A DNA stretch of 64,000 bases from Gordonia sp. ABSL11-1 (lineage in GTDB: Bacteria > Actinomycetota > Actinomycetes > Mycobacteriales > Mycobacteriaceae): NCBI RefSeq assembly GCF_030315685.1, contig NZ_JASXSI010000020.1, positions 27,731 to 91,730 on the forward strand, read 5' to 3'. Each line of letters begins with the position of its first letter. Position 1 is the stretch's first letter. The notes beneath the pieces are model-generated. The model ran no database searches and was not told the origin of the DNA. It worked only from the letters and a program-made list of their open reading frames with translations. This document shows, one piece after another, positions 9,503 through 18,616 of the stretch. Both the position numbers and the translations under genes were made by a program.

Positions 9503-12441
9503 GGCCTTTCTCGGTCGGTCGTGCCCGGCGTGGGCGTCTGGTCGGCTCGCTCCGGTCCTGCTCGTCCCGCATCCGCCCGGCCGGTCTCCGACCGATACGG
9601 GTCCGGCGCATCCTCGTCGACGGGATCCTCGAGCGCCCGGTGCTCCTGATGCAGGGTACGGCGACGTTGCTGATACGTGCTGCCCGCGAGGAGTCGATCG
9701 TGCTCATCGGGGTCGGGGCGGTCCTCGTCGGCGGGGTCGGGCTGACCGCGGAATCGGTGCCACAACCGTCGTGCGGTCAGCAGCACCAACGCGATCCCGG
9801 CGACGATCGTCACGTAGAACAGCGGTTTCCCGTAGGCGTTCGCATGGACGGAGAGACTGATCGGGGAACCCAGCGAGATGCCGCTCGACGTCGACATCCC
9901 GATCGTGACGGTGATCGCCTCGGAGTTCTCCGCGCGTGTCGGCAGCTGGATCTGCCGGGTCCCGTTGGCGGGGATCTCGATCACGCCGAGGTCGCCGACG
10001 TCGAGCTCCGGCGGCGCCGACACGTCGATGCGTACCCGGATCGGCAGTGAGAGCTCGTTGCGGACGACGAGGAGCAGGGGACTGCGCTCGGAGGCGAGGG
10101 TGTATCGGCCGCCGGGGTCGAGGATCGTGACAGAGTTCCGCATCCGCGCCAGCGTGGTGTCGACGGCGGCGATCCGGCCGTCGCGCTGGGTCCGCATCTG
10201 CGCCCGCACGGCAGGCGCCTCGCGGTCGGGACTGCGGACCGCCCGCAGCAGGTCCTCACGCAGCGGGGCCATGTAGCGCTCCGGCGACGCCGCCACATCC
10301 GCAGAGCTCATCAGCGACGCCTGCAACTGGAACGACAGGTCCGCGTGGTCGCGGATGGTGGTCGCGGTGCGCTCGTCGACGGCCAGGCCGAGCGAGGCGA
10401 GCGGATCGACGCCCGGCGGTGGCACGAAACGGGCGTCCGCGGTCGTCCTGTCGAGACCGCCGACGACGTCCGACAGCGGCCCGGGGGAGGCCGCGCCGGA
10501 TTCCAACAGGACAGTGGCGGTGGTGAACAGGGCGTTGGCATCGTCGGTCGACGGTGCCCAGTAGGTCGGCGGCACGACGAAGGAGCTGCGCCCGGCCACG
10601 GGCAGCGGCGGTCGCGCACCCTCACCACGGCCGGGTGAGGCGATCGACGGGTAGGCGAGCGCGGAGAGGGCGGCCTGTCGGCGCGCCGCGGGCGACTCGT
10701 CGTTGAACGACACCCGTTGGGCGGGTGGTGTCAGCGGCGTCGTCGCGGGTGCGTCGCCGGCGGCGGCGAGCGCAGCGGTCACTGACGGATCGCTGGTCTG
10801 CACACTCAGGTCACCGACCCGGTAGTCGCCGGTCGGGGTCGAACGGGTGGGATCGACACCGGTCGTCGACGTGACGGCCTTGCCGATCCCCGCCGACGAC
10901 AGCACGCTCGCGCCGGTCGCGTCCATCGTGCCCAGCGCCGGGATGGTCAGTCCCCGGACGCTGCGCACGCCGAGGATCGCGTCGACGACATCCGAGGGGG
11001 TGGACAGCGCCGCGTCGGTCAGGCCGGAGTTGGCGATCCGGGACAGCGACGTGAGATCGGCCTGGGCGAACGGCAACGCGACGGTGCACATGCGCGATGA
11101 CACGTCGCGCAGTTCGGCGAGCCAGTCGGCCGCCGCCGACTGCCCGGTGCCGGGCGTCGCCGGTGACGTCGGGTCCATCGGATCCGACGACACCTCGTAG
11201 CCCAGCGACATCGCACGGACCGTCACCAGCAGATCGGGATCGATCGCCAGGCACATGCTCTGCTGGAGTTTCGACGGCTGCCTCCCGGCCGGGGCCGCAG
11301 GCTGCCCCGACGACGGTTGCCCCGACGACGGTTGCCCCGACGACGGTTGCCCCGACGATGCTTGCCCCGATGACGGCGCCGACGACTCGGGTGGCTGCGA
11401 GGCGCCGTCGCGGCTGGTAGCGGGTTCGGAACCCGATGGCAGTGAGGTGTCGGAGTCGCCGTCGTCGTCGTCGTCACCGTCGTCACCGGTCACCGATCGT
11501 GCGGCCGCGAGGAGTGTGTCGAGGCGCCCGCCCGGCGACAACGACCGCGACAGGTCGTCGCCGACGAGTCGAACCGGTTGCGTGCTGCCCCCGAGGACGC
11601 CGGGAGTGAGTTGCGGGGGAGCCGACAGTGGCCACAGCATCGTGAGCCGCGACGGACTCGACAGGTCGGCCGACACCGAACCGTCGGCCCCGAGGTCGGT
11701 GTCGGCGGTCTCGCCCTCACCCTCGCTGGGATCGACGTACTGCTGGGCCCGGGCGCGGTCCGGAGGCAACGACAGCACCGGGAGCAGCGTGCGCGACTGC
11801 GCGAGTTTGGCGCGGTTGCCGTAGTCGGGCAGGCCGTTGACGTTGACGTTCAGCGGGAACACACCGGTGCGCTGGATGTCGAGACCGTCCTCGCCCGACA
11901 AGGATGCCGACACGGTGAACGAGATGGATGATCCCGGCTGCAGCTCCATGGAGATCGGACGGAACGGGGTCGCGGCGCTGACGGGCACCGGCGTGACCGC
12001 GAGGCTGCTGCGTAAGCCGGCGGCGTCGGACACGGCATCGCCGCGTTCGAGACGCACCGAGAGGTTCCGCAGCATCCGGTCGCCGATGTTCTCCAGACGG
12101 CCCGTGACGGTGACGACATTCGAGCCGCTGCTGGTCACCATTGACGGGGACGTCGAGGTCACCGAGAGTCGGAGGAAGTTGCTGGCGACCCCTTCGTCGG
12201 TGCCGGAGCCGGCGTCGGCCGTCGCGCCGGTGGCCGAGGTCCCGGAGTCGGTGCTCGAGGGGTCGGTGCCAGAGGGGTCGGTGGCAGAGGGGTCGGCGGC
12301 CGCTGGTGCCGACGACAACACGAGCATCGTGAGGACGGTCAGGATCGCGGCGCACGCCCGGACGATCCGGGATCCGGGACCTCGGGGCCCGGGGATGAAG
12401 GTGAGCAGAACCGGCCGACGTGACACCCGGCCGTCAGGCAT
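9499..12441 (-). CDS. DUF6049 exported membrane-anchored protein (Rv3909-like)
   Basis: About 980 residues. An N-terminal signal ([25 protein letters not shown]) is followed by a large extracytoplasmic part rich in beta structure, one C-terminal transmembrane helix ([20 protein letters not shown]) and a charged cytoplasmic tail. It matches the Rv3909 position and architecture: immediately upstream of and translationally coupled to murJ. Function is unknown; a partner of MurJ in envelope assembly is an inference from the conserved order. ATG 12441 was chosen because it lies at the NUDIX stop and directly precedes the signal peptide. A Ser/Gly/Gln/Pro low-complexity linker in the middle is encoded by a 15-bp tandem repeat. 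Confidence 0.88.
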   Translation of the reverse strand: MPDGRVSRRPVLLTFIPGPRGPGSRIVRACAAILTVLTMLVLSSAPAAADPSATDPSGTDPSSTDSGTSATGATADAGSGTDEGVASNFLRLSVTSTSPSMVTSSGSNVVTVTGRLENIGDRMLRNLSVRLERGDAVSDAAGLRSSLAVTPVPVSAATPFRPISMELQPGSSISFTVSASLSGEDGLDIQRTGVFPLNVNVNGLPDYGNRAKLAQSRTLLPVLSLPPDRARAQQYVDPSEGEGETADTDLGADGSVSADLSSPSRLTMLWPLSAPPQLTPGVLGGSTQPVRLVGDDLSRSLSPGGRLDTLLAAARSVTGDDGDDDDDGDSDTSLPSGSEPATSRDGASQPPESSAPSSGQASSGQPSSGQPSSGQPSSGQPAAPAGRQPSKLQQSMCLAIDPDLLVTVRAMSLGYEVSSDPMDPTSPATPGTGQSAAADWLAELRDVSSRMCTVALPFAQADLTSLSRIANSGLTDAALSTPSDVVDAILGVRSVRGLTIPALGTMDATGASVLSSAGIGKAVTSTTGVDPTRSTPTGDYRVGDLSVQTSDPSVTAALAAAGDAPATTPLTPPAQRVSFNDESPAARRQAALSALAYPSIASPGRGEGARPPLPVAGRSSFVVPPTYWAPSTDDANALFTTATVLLESGAASPGPLSDVVGGLDRTTADARFVPPPGVDPLASLGLAVDERTATTIRDHADLSFQLQASLMSSADVAASPERYMAPLREDLLRAVRSPDREAPAVRAQMRTQRDGRIAAVDTTLARMRNSVTILDPGGRYTLASERSPLLLVVRNELSLPIRVRIDVSAPPELDVGDLGVIEIPANGTRQIQLPTRAENSEAITVTIGMSTSSGISLGSPISLSVHANAYGKPLFYVTIVAGIALVLLTARRLWHRFRGQPDPADEDRPDPDEHDRLLAGSTYQQRRRTLHQEHRALEDPVDEDAPDPYRSETGRADAGRAGPERADQTPTPGTTDRERP
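11303..11377. repeat. 15-bp in-frame tandem repeat inside the DUF6049 gene
   Basis: Five head-to-tail copies of TGCCCCGACGACGGT; the first three are identical and the last two have single-base changes. On the coding strand it encodes repeated SSGQP pentapeptides in a low-complexity linker. The unit is a multiple of three, so copy number can vary without breaking the frame. Confidence 0.9.
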
Positions 12442-13618
12442 CGTCGGCCGGTGGACGCCGGGGACGCCTCCGGCGCCGACGGGACCGCGCCGGGGGCGGC
12501 GGTTCGTTGCGGCGCTGGTTGCGTGCGGCTGCGGCTCTCTCATAGGCGTTGGGTTCGGTGCGAATGCTCTCGGCCTCGGACTGGGCCAACCGGTTCGGGT
12601 CGGCGGCGAGATCGGCGATGACGCCGCGGGCCATCCGGGCCAGTCGCCGCTCGTCAGAGTACGTGAGCTTCCGGGGTAGTTCGGCCAGCGGCACCCATGC
12701 CACCTCACTCACCTCGTAGTCGGCGTCGGAGAGCTCACCCCCGATACTGCGCAACAGATAGTGATGGACGGTCTTGTGGATGCGCCGACCCTCGCTGACG
12801 AACCAGTAGTCGATCTTGCCGAGCGGCGCGACGACGGTGCCCTCGATGCCGGTCTCCTCGGCGACCTCGCGGATCGCGGTCTGTTCGGCGGTCTCGCCGG
12901 TCTCGATGTGGCCCTTCGGCAAGGACCACATCATCCGGCCGCGACGATCCATACGGCCGATGAGCGCGGCCGCGAGCTGGTCGACGGGAAGGTCGAGGTC
13001 GGAGATCACGAGGCCGCCCGCGGACGTCTCGCGCACGGTCCGCAGGCGTTCCTGCCCCCGTTCGGGGCGGCTGCCGCCGCTGCGACGACGACCCTTCGTC
13101 TTGCCACTGGGCGTGCCGTCGGCGCCGGCGGTGTGCGTCAGTCCGGTCTTGGTGATCTTCGCGGTGACCGCGACCAGGTCGGAGGGCTTCGGCGGCGAGA
13201 CGCGCGTGTGCGTCGGCTGCAGGTCGTCGTCGGAGTCCACCCGGTCGGGCTCGGTGGTGCGTTTCGGCATCGGACCCGGCTTGGGGTTGTCCCGGCGTTC
13301 GGCCGGCCTCAGCGGTGCGCTCTGCTCGGGTTCGGCGTGCGGGACATCGGCCGTCGTCGACGGTGTCGGGGACGGGCGACGCCCCCGCCGTCGGCGGCCA
13401 CGGCGACCGCCGCGCGACGTACCACTGCCGGAGTCGTCAGGGGCCGGTGACTTCCGGAGTGCACCCGGGGGAGCCAGGTCCGCGGGGGTGATCCGACGGC
13501 CGCCGGGACCGTCCGTGCGGTCCGACGACGAGCTGTGGGATGCGTCACCGGGACGACCGCGACCCGCTGTGACGTCGGAAGAGACGTCAGAGGGGTCGGT
13601 GGACGGATCGACGGACAC
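12434..13618 (-). CDS. NUDIX hydrolase with long disordered N-terminus (MutT4 position)
   Basis: 394 residues. The first 200 are Arg/Pro/Ser/Asp-rich and look disordered. The C-terminal half is a NUDIX domain with the complete box [20 protein letters not shown] then TGI, matching Gx5Ex7REUxEExGU, so a pyrophosphohydrolase acting on a nucleoside diphosphate-linked substrate is expected. It lies divergent from pcnA and upstream of the DUF6049-murJ pair, exactly where M. tuberculosis has mutT4 (Rv3908). That protein is only about 250 residues, so the disordered extension is the unusual part. The GTG start at 13618 opens the long form; a shorter start inside the extension cannot be excluded. Confidence 0.88.
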   Translation of the reverse strand: MSVDPSTDPSDVSSDVTAGRGRPGDASHSSSSDRTDGPGGRRITPADLAPPGALRKSPAPDDSGSGTSRGGRRGRRRRGRRPSPTPSTTADVPHAEPEQSAPLRPAERRDNPKPGPMPKRTTEPDRVDSDDDLQPTHTRVSPPKPSDLVAVTAKITKTGLTHTAGADGTPSGKTKGRRRSGGSRPERGQERLRTVRETSAGGLVISDLDLPVDQLAAALIGRMDRRGRMMWSLPKGHIETGETAEQTAIREVAEETGIEGTVVAPLGKIDYWFVSEGRRIHKTVHHYLLRSIGGELSDADYEVSEVAWVPLAELPRKLTYSDERRLARMARGVIADLAADPNRLAQSEAESIRTEPNAYERAAAARNQRRNEPPPPARSRRRRRRPRRPPADDA

Positions 13619-13831
13619 GTTCTCGATGCTAGCCGTTGGTCACCTGCCGTTTGCCTTGATGGGGCGCCCGCGGCGCGGTGACGTCGGCCGAACGGGCCAC
13701 CCGACGACCAGGGCGGCGGGTCGTCGGCGACCACGCGGCGACCCTGTGCCGACCCCGAGCCGCCGACGACACCCGCATGGCCGAATCGGCATTTGTGGCC
13801 GGGGGAGACCCCGACGGTAGGCTGACATGCC

Positions 13832-15274
13832 GTGACCGACCCCGAACGCCGTACTCGCCTGCTGGCATCGGCGGCCGTGACGTTGCGGGGACTCTCCGAC
13901 GTTCTGGTGCCGCTGGGAGCCGCTTTCGCCGACGCCGGACACGAACTCTTCCTCGTGGGCGGCTCGGTGCGCGACGCGGTCCTCGGCCGGCTGTCCGGCG
14001 ACCTCGACTTCACCACCGATGCCCGGCCCGACCAGGTGTCGGCGCTGCTGGCGGGGTGGGCCGACGCACAATGGGACACCGGCATCGACTTCGGCACCAT
14101 CAGCGCGCGCAAGGGCGATCAGATCGTCGAGATCACCACCTACCGCGCCGACTCCTACGACCGGGTGTCGCGGAATCCCCAGGTGGTGTTCGGGGAAACG
14201 CTCGACGACGACCTCGTCCGGCGCGACTTCACCATCAACGCGATGGCGGTCCGGATCGGCCCGGACGGACCGGCCGACTTCTGCGATCCGCTCGACGGAC
14301 TCGCCGCACTGCTCGCCGGCGTCATCGACACCCCCGCGACGCCCCAGGAGTCGTTCGACGACGACCCGCTGCGGATGCTGCGCGCGGTCCGATTCGTCTC
14401 CCAGCTCGGATTCCGGGTCGCGCCCCGGGTGTTCGACGCCATCACGGACATGGCGGGGCAGATCGAGCGGATCACCGCCGAACGCGTCCGCGCCGAGCTC
14501 GACAAGATGATCCTGGGCGAGCACCCGCTCGAGGCCATCGATCTCATGGTCGACACCGGTCTCGCCGAACGTGTCCTGCCCGAGGTGCCGGGCATGAAGC
14601 TCACCATCGACGAGCATCACCAGCACAAGGACGTCTATCAGCATTCGCTGACGGTGCTGAAGCAGGCGATCGACCTCGAGGTCGGCGATCCCGACCTGGT
14701 CCTCCGATGGGCTGCGCTGCTGCATGACATCGGGAAGCCGGCGACACGACGCCACGAGCCGGGCGGTGGGGTCAGCTTCCACCACCACGAGGTCGTCGGC
14801 GCGAAGATGGTCCGCAAGCGGATGCGCGCACTGAAGTACCCGAAGGCCGTCGTCGACGACGTGTCACAGCTGGTGTTCCTGCATCTGCGGTTCCACGGAT
14901 ACGGCGACGGCACCTGGACCGATTCCGCGGTCCGCCGATACGTCACCGATGCCGGCGATCTCCTCGACCGGCTGCACAAGCTGGTCCGCGCCGACTGCAC
15001 GACCCGTAACAAGCGGCGCGCCCGCCGCCTGCAGGACAACTACGACCACCTCGAGCACCGGATCGCCGACCTGAAGGCGGCCGAGGATCTCGACCGGGTG
15101 CGGCCCGACCTCGACGGCAACGCCATCATGGAACTCCTCGGCCTGCGGCCGGGCCCGCAGGTCGGTCAGGCGTGGCGGTTTCTCAAGGAACTGCGCCTCG
15201 ACCGCGGTCCCCTCACCCGCGACGAGGCCGAGCAGGCTCTGCGGGAATGGTGGGCGGCCACCTCCGAGCGCTGA
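13832..15274 (+). CDS. pcnA: CCA-adding tRNA nucleotidyltransferase
   Basis: 480 residues. The N-terminal nucleotidyltransferase motif GGSVRDAVLG...DLDFTTDA holds the DxD metal ligands. RRDFTINAMAV and the ERVRAEL region follow, and a C-terminal HD domain (RWAALLHDIGKP) is present. It adds or repairs the 3' CCA of tRNAs, and the HD domain gives phosphohydrolase activity in many members. GTG 13832 is the start. Divergent from the NUDIX gene across about 210 bp that should hold both promoters; no clear -10/-35 pair was picked out. Same arrangement as Rv3907c/Rv3908. Confidence 0.95.
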   Translation: MTDPERRTRLLASAAVTLRGLSDVLVPLGAAFADAGHELFLVGGSVRDAVLGRLSGDLDFTTDARPDQVSALLAGWADAQWDTGIDFGTISARKGDQIVEITTYRADSYDRVSRNPQVVFGETLDDDLVRRDFTINAMAVRIGPDGPADFCDPLDGLAALLAGVIDTPATPQESFDDDPLRMLRAVRFVSQLGFRVAPRVFDAITDMAGQIERITAERVRAELDKMILGEHPLEAIDLMVDTGLAERVLPEVPGMKLTIDEHHQHKDVYQHSLTVLKQAIDLEVGDPDLVLRWAALLHDIGKPATRRHEPGGGVSFHHHEVVGAKMVRKRMRALKYPKAVVDDVSQLVFLHLRFHGYGDGTWTDSAVRRYVTDAGDLLDRLHKLVRADCTTRNKRRARRLQDNYDHLEHRIADLKAAEDLDRVRPDLDGNAIMELLGLRPGPQVGQAWRFLKELRLDRGPLTRDEAEQALREWWAATSER

Positions 15275-15334
15275 GCGAGCCCGCGAGCGGAACCTGCTCC
15301 CTGAGAGGAGTGAGCCCGCGAGCGTCACGAAGGG
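15271..15334. repeat. Intergenic direct-repeat motif at a convergent gene end
   Basis: The phrase GAGCCCGCGAGCG occurs twice within about 45 bp (near 15279 and 15312) between pcnA and the convergent lipid kinase gene, followed by GTCACGAAGGGG. It resembles a short dispersed intergenic element rather than coding sequence. Only this locus shows this form in the window. Confidence 0.4.
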
Positions 15335-16440
15335 GCGAATACCTCCGCCGACGACGGCACCACCTCGAACACCGCGGGCAGCTCGCCGACGAGGTCACCG
15401 TCGATCGACACCAGAGCCGTTGGGTCGCAATAGAGTTCGATCTCCCTGCCGCGCAAGGTGCGCACCATCGGGTGCGCGAGGTGGCGGCCGGTGAAGACGG
15501 TGGGGAACACCTTGGCGACGGTGAGGCGGGCGAATCGGGAGGGTCTGCTCGCCATCGTGACGTCGAGCAGACCGTCGGTGATGGAGGCGTTCGGGGTGAT
15601 CAGCATGCCACCGCCGTAGGAGGCGGTGTTGCCGATGGCGGCGAACACGAGGTCGCCGTCGAGCTTCGTGTCGTCGACGCGCACGTGATAGTGCCGCGAC
15701 CGCAGACCGACCAGCTCGCGGAGGGCAGCCAGGGTGTAGCGGGATTGACCCTTCGGCCACGACATCCCCACCGCCCGCGCGGTGACGGAGGCGTCGAAAC
15801 CCGTTGCGGCGACGGTGGAGAACAGTTCGGAGCGACCGTCGGGAAAGGTGACCCGCCCCAGGTCGATGGTGCGGGTGTGGCCACGGCTGATCAATTCGAC
15901 GGCGGCGTCGACGTCCTCGATGGGGATGTCGAGGTTGCGGGCGACGTCGTTGCCCGATCCGGCGGGGATCACGCCGATCGGCGTGCCGGTCCCGAAGGCG
16001 GCCTCCAGCGCCAGCCGGATGCTGCCGTCTCCGCCCACCACCGCGAGGGCGTCGGTGTCACCGCGCGCGGCCTTGCCGGCGCGCTCGGCGGCCTCGGCCG
16101 CGTCCCGTCCGACGATGAGTTCGGTGTCGACCCCTCGCGAGCGGAAGGCGGCGACCGCCTCGTCGGCGATCATCTTCCCGGCGCCGTGGCGCGCATGCGG
16201 ATTCGCCAGGACCGTGACGTGGCCTGGGACGCGGGAGACACCGCCGGAGCGGTGGCCGGCAGTGGCGGCGTCAGCGTCGGTCGGCACAGCGGTGTCGGTC
16301 TCCACAGCGTCGGTCTGCACAGCGTCGGTCTGCACAGCGTCGGTCTGCACAGCGTCGGTCTGCACAGCGGTGTCGGCGGGGATGTCGACATGGTTGTCGA
16401 CGACGCTGTCGCGGGACGGGTCGTGGGTGGGAGCGCCCAT
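15325..16440 (-). CDS. Diacylglycerol kinase family lipid kinase
   Basis: 371 residues. After a repeat-rich leader of about 65 residues, the DAGK catalytic domain begins at TVLANPHARHGAG. GGDGSIRLAL is the nucleotide-binding GGDGT-type motif (Ser for Thr) and PAGSGNDVARNL the following conserved motif. A C-terminal beta-rich domain is present. Members phosphorylate diacylglycerol, sphingoid bases or similar lipids at the membrane; the substrate here is unknown. The leader contains tandem AVQTD repeats. It is divergent from a TetR gene across only 20 bp, so the two probably share control sequences. Confidence 0.88.
   Translation of the reverse strand: MGAPTHDPSRDSVVDNHVDIPADTAVQTDAVQTDAVQTDAVQTDAVETDTAVPTDADAATAGHRSGGVSRVPGHVTVLANPHARHGAGKMIADEAVAAFRSRGVDTELIVGRDAAEAAERAGKAARGDTDALAVVGGDGSIRLALEAAFGTGTPIGVIPAGSGNDVARNLDIPIEDVDAAVELISRGHTRTIDLGRVTFPDGRSELFSTVAATGFDASVTARAVGMSWPKGQSRYTLAALRELVGLRSRHYHVRVDDTKLDGDLVFAAIGNTASYGGGMLITPNASITDGLLDVTMASRPSRFARLTVAKVFPTVFTGRHLAHPMVRTLRGREIELYCDPTALVSIDGDLVGELPAVFEVVPSSAEVFAPS
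16303..16362. repeat. 15-bp in-frame tandem repeat in the lipid kinase leader
   Basis: Four perfect copies of CACAGCGTCGGTCTG, flanked by degenerate copies on both sides. They encode AVQTD-type pentapeptides upstream of the kinase domain. Being a multiple of three, the array can expand or contract without frame loss. Confidence 0.92.
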
Positions 16441-16460
16441 GGGTTACAGTGTTACACATC

Positions 16461-17063
16461 ATGTCAATCTGTAAAGAGGACATCGCCGATCAGGTCCTGG
16501 ACGCCGCCCGCGACTGTCTGGTGCGTAAGGACGGCCGCAAGGTGACCGTCGCGGAGGTCGCCCGCGAGGCCGGCGTCAGCCGCCCGACTGTGTATCGCCG
16601 CTGGCCGGACATGTCCGAGATCCTGCGTGCCCTGCTCACCCGCGAGGTCCTCGGCATCATCTCCGCGGTGACCGACGCGACACCCCTGCGCACCGCCGAC
16701 TTCGACGCGACGATCGACCTCGTCGTCCGGGTGGCGGCCGCGTTGCGCGACGACGAACTCGTCGCCGCTCTGTGGCGGGAACAGCGCGAGTTCATGATGC
16801 CGTATGTCTTCGACCGTCTGGGTGCGAGCCAGCAGGGCGTGCTCACCATCCTGTCCGACTCGATCTCGCGCGGTCAGGAGCGCGGGCAGGTCCGTGACGG
16901 GGACCCGGAGAAGATGGCGTCGATGGTCTTGCTGATCACGCAGTCGGCGATCCAGTCGCGCGCGCTGGTCGAGTCGATCCTCGGCGACGAGTGGAGCCGG
17001 GAGTTGCACTACGCGTTGTCGTCGTATCTACGCCGACCCGAGCTGCTGCCGACGGCGACCTGA
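16461..17063 (+). CDS. TetR-family transcriptional regulator
   Basis: About 200 residues. The N-terminal HTH is KVTVAEVAREAGVSRPTVYR followed by RWPDMSEIL, typical TetR. ATG 16461 is preferred; an in-frame GTG at 16449 would lie at the promoter. The DNA around the start contains TTACAG (16444-16449) and CTGTAA (16469-16474), a weak inverted repeat that could be its operator, which would place the site across its own start codon. Its TGA overlaps the glpD ATG (TGATG), so regulator and dehydrogenase are co-translated. Effector unknown; a lipid or glycerol-related ligand is only a guess from the neighbours. Confidence 0.88.
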   Translation: MSICKEDIADQVLDAARDCLVRKDGRKVTVAEVAREAGVSRPTVYRRWPDMSEILRALLTREVLGIISAVTDATPLRTADFDATIDLVVRVAAALRDDELVAALWREQREFMMPYVFDRLGASQQGVLTILSDSISRGQERGQVRDGDPEKMASMVLLITQSAIQSRALVESILGDEWSRELHYALSSYLRRPELLPTAT

Positions 17064-18601
17064 TGAGCGCTCTCAACGCGGAGCAGCGCTATGCGGCCCT
17101 CACCGCCCTCGCCGACGGCGTCACCACACTCGACGTCCTCGTCATCGGCGGCGGGATCACCGGCGCGGGTGTGGCTCTCGACGCCGCGACCCGTGGACTC
17201 TCGGTCGCGCTCGTCGAGGCGAACGACCTCGCCTTCGGCACGTCGCGGTGGAGCAGCAAGCTCGTGCACGGCGGCCTCCGATACCTGGCCGGCGGCGACC
17301 TGCCGATCGCCTACGAGAGCGCCGTGGAACGCCATCACCTCATGACGTCGATCGCCCCACACCTCATCCGGCCCCTGCGACAGGTGGTCCCGGACAACGG
17401 TTCTCGTGCTTCGTCGATGCTGATCCGGACCGGGTTCCGGGCCGGTGACGTGCTGCGGCGAGCAGCCCGCACGCCGTCGTCGGTCCTCGCCGGACCGTCG
17501 CGACTGGGCGTCGACGAGGTCGTGGGCCTGTGTCCGACGGTGTCGACGACGGGGCTGCGCGGCGGCTCCGCCAGCACCGACGGACAGCTGATCGACGATG
17601 CCCGTCTCGTGGTCGCCGTCGCGCGCACGGCTGCCGCGTTCGGCGCACTCATCTGCACCCGGACACGCGCCGACCAGGTGACCGGAACCGGTGCGCGCCT
17701 GACCGATACACGCACGGGTGAGGGTTTCGACGTCTCTGCGCGGACCGTCGTCCACGCCGCGGGTGTGTGGGCGGGCGCCGTGGATCCGTCGGTGCGTCTG
17801 CGGCCCAGCCGGGGCACGCATCTCGTCTTCGACGCCGCCACCTTCGGTCATCCGACCGGCGCCCTGACCGTCCCGATCGCCGGATCCATCTCGCGGTTCG
17901 TGTTCGCGCTGCCCGAACAGCTCGGCCGTGTACATGTCGGACTCACCGATGTCGACGCGCCCGGCCCGATCCCCGACGTCGCGCAGCCCGACGACGACGA
18001 GATCGACTTCCTCATCGACGCGGTGAATGTCGCACTCGCCCGACCTGTCTCACGCGCAGATGTCGTCGGGGCATACTCGGGGCTGCGTCCCCTGGTCGAC
18101 ACGGGTGCGGAGAGTGGTTCTGGTGCAGGCGATCTCGCCGACGTCTCCCGACGACACCGGGTGCAGGCCGACGGCACGCTCATCGGTGTGCTCGGTGGCA
18201 AACTCACCACGTACCGCCGGATGGCGCAGGACGCCGTCGACGCCGCGGTCAGCGCGGGTGGCCTGACCGCGGGCGCCTGCATCACCACGATGACCCCGCT
18301 CATCGGCGCTGCGGGAGTTCGTCACCGCGGCGACCTCCCCGAGTCCCTGGTCGCGCGATTCGGTTCGGAGGCAGCGAAAGTCGTGTCGTCGGCGCGGGTG
18401 GACCGCCCGCTCGATCCGATCGCCGGAACCCTCGACGTCACGCGGGCGGAGGCGGAGTTCGCGGTGACCCACGAGGGTGCACTCACCGTCGAGGACGTGC
18501 TCGACCGTCGCACCCGGATCGGGCTGGTGACCGGCGACGCCGACCTGGCGCGCCCGGCGATCGAGGAGATCCTGGACGCGTCAGGGAGCCTGCGCGGCTG
18601 A
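17063..18601 (+). CDS. glpD: FAD-dependent glycerol-3-phosphate dehydrogenase
   Basis: 512 residues. The N-terminal FAD-binding motif is VIGGGITGAGVALDAATRG, followed by the GlpD signature segment GTSRWSSKLVHGGLRYL. It oxidises sn-glycerol 3-phosphate to dihydroxyacetone phosphate and passes electrons to the respiratory chain. ATG 17063 overlaps the stop of the TetR gene. A longer in-frame start at 16991 would sit inside the regulator and is not favoured. A lipid kinase on the other side of the regulator suggests a small glycerolipid locus, though that link is inference. Length is slightly below many GlpD proteins (about 550), mainly in the C-terminal cap. Confidence 0.9.
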   Translation: MSALNAEQRYAALTALADGVTTLDVLVIGGGITGAGVALDAATRGLSVALVEANDLAFGTSRWSSKLVHGGLRYLAGGDLPIAYESAVERHHLMTSIAPHLIRPLRQVVPDNGSRASSMLIRTGFRAGDVLRRAARTPSSVLAGPSRLGVDEVVGLCPTVSTTGLRGGSASTDGQLIDDARLVVAVARTAAAFGALICTRTRADQVTGTGARLTDTRTGEGFDVSARTVVHAAGVWAGAVDPSVRLRPSRGTHLVFDAATFGHPTGALTVPIAGSISRFVFALPEQLGRVHVGLTDVDAPGPIPDVAQPDDDEIDFLIDAVNVALARPVSRADVVGAYSGLRPLVDTGAESGSGAGDLADVSRRHRVQADGTLIGVLGGKLTTYRRMAQDAVDAAVSAGGLTAGACITTMTPLIGAAGVRHRGDLPESLVARFGSEAAKVVSSARVDRPLDPIAGTLDVTRAEAEFAVTHEGALTVEDVLDRRTRIGLVTGDADLARPAIEEILDASGSLRG

Positions 18602-18616
18602 GCGCCGTCGGCCGCC

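Noticed and set aside
7355..9860. Long open frames on the plus strand opposite murJ and the DUF6049 gene
   Set aside because: They are antisense frames of high-GC genes, rich in Arg, Gly and His, with no domain; the minus-strand genes have clear motifs and couplings.
11303..11377. CRISPR-like array
   Set aside because: Units are 15 bp, directly adjacent without spacers, and in frame within a gene.
16462..16467. TTGACA on the minus strand as -35 of the lipid kinase gene
   Set aside because: No TANNNT-like -10 lies at 16-18 bp, and the start codon comes too early; likely chance.
15172..16545. 457-codon plus-strand frame across the lipid kinase gene
   Set aside because: Composition is low-complexity Gly/Val/Asp/His, opposite a gene with clear DAGK motifs.
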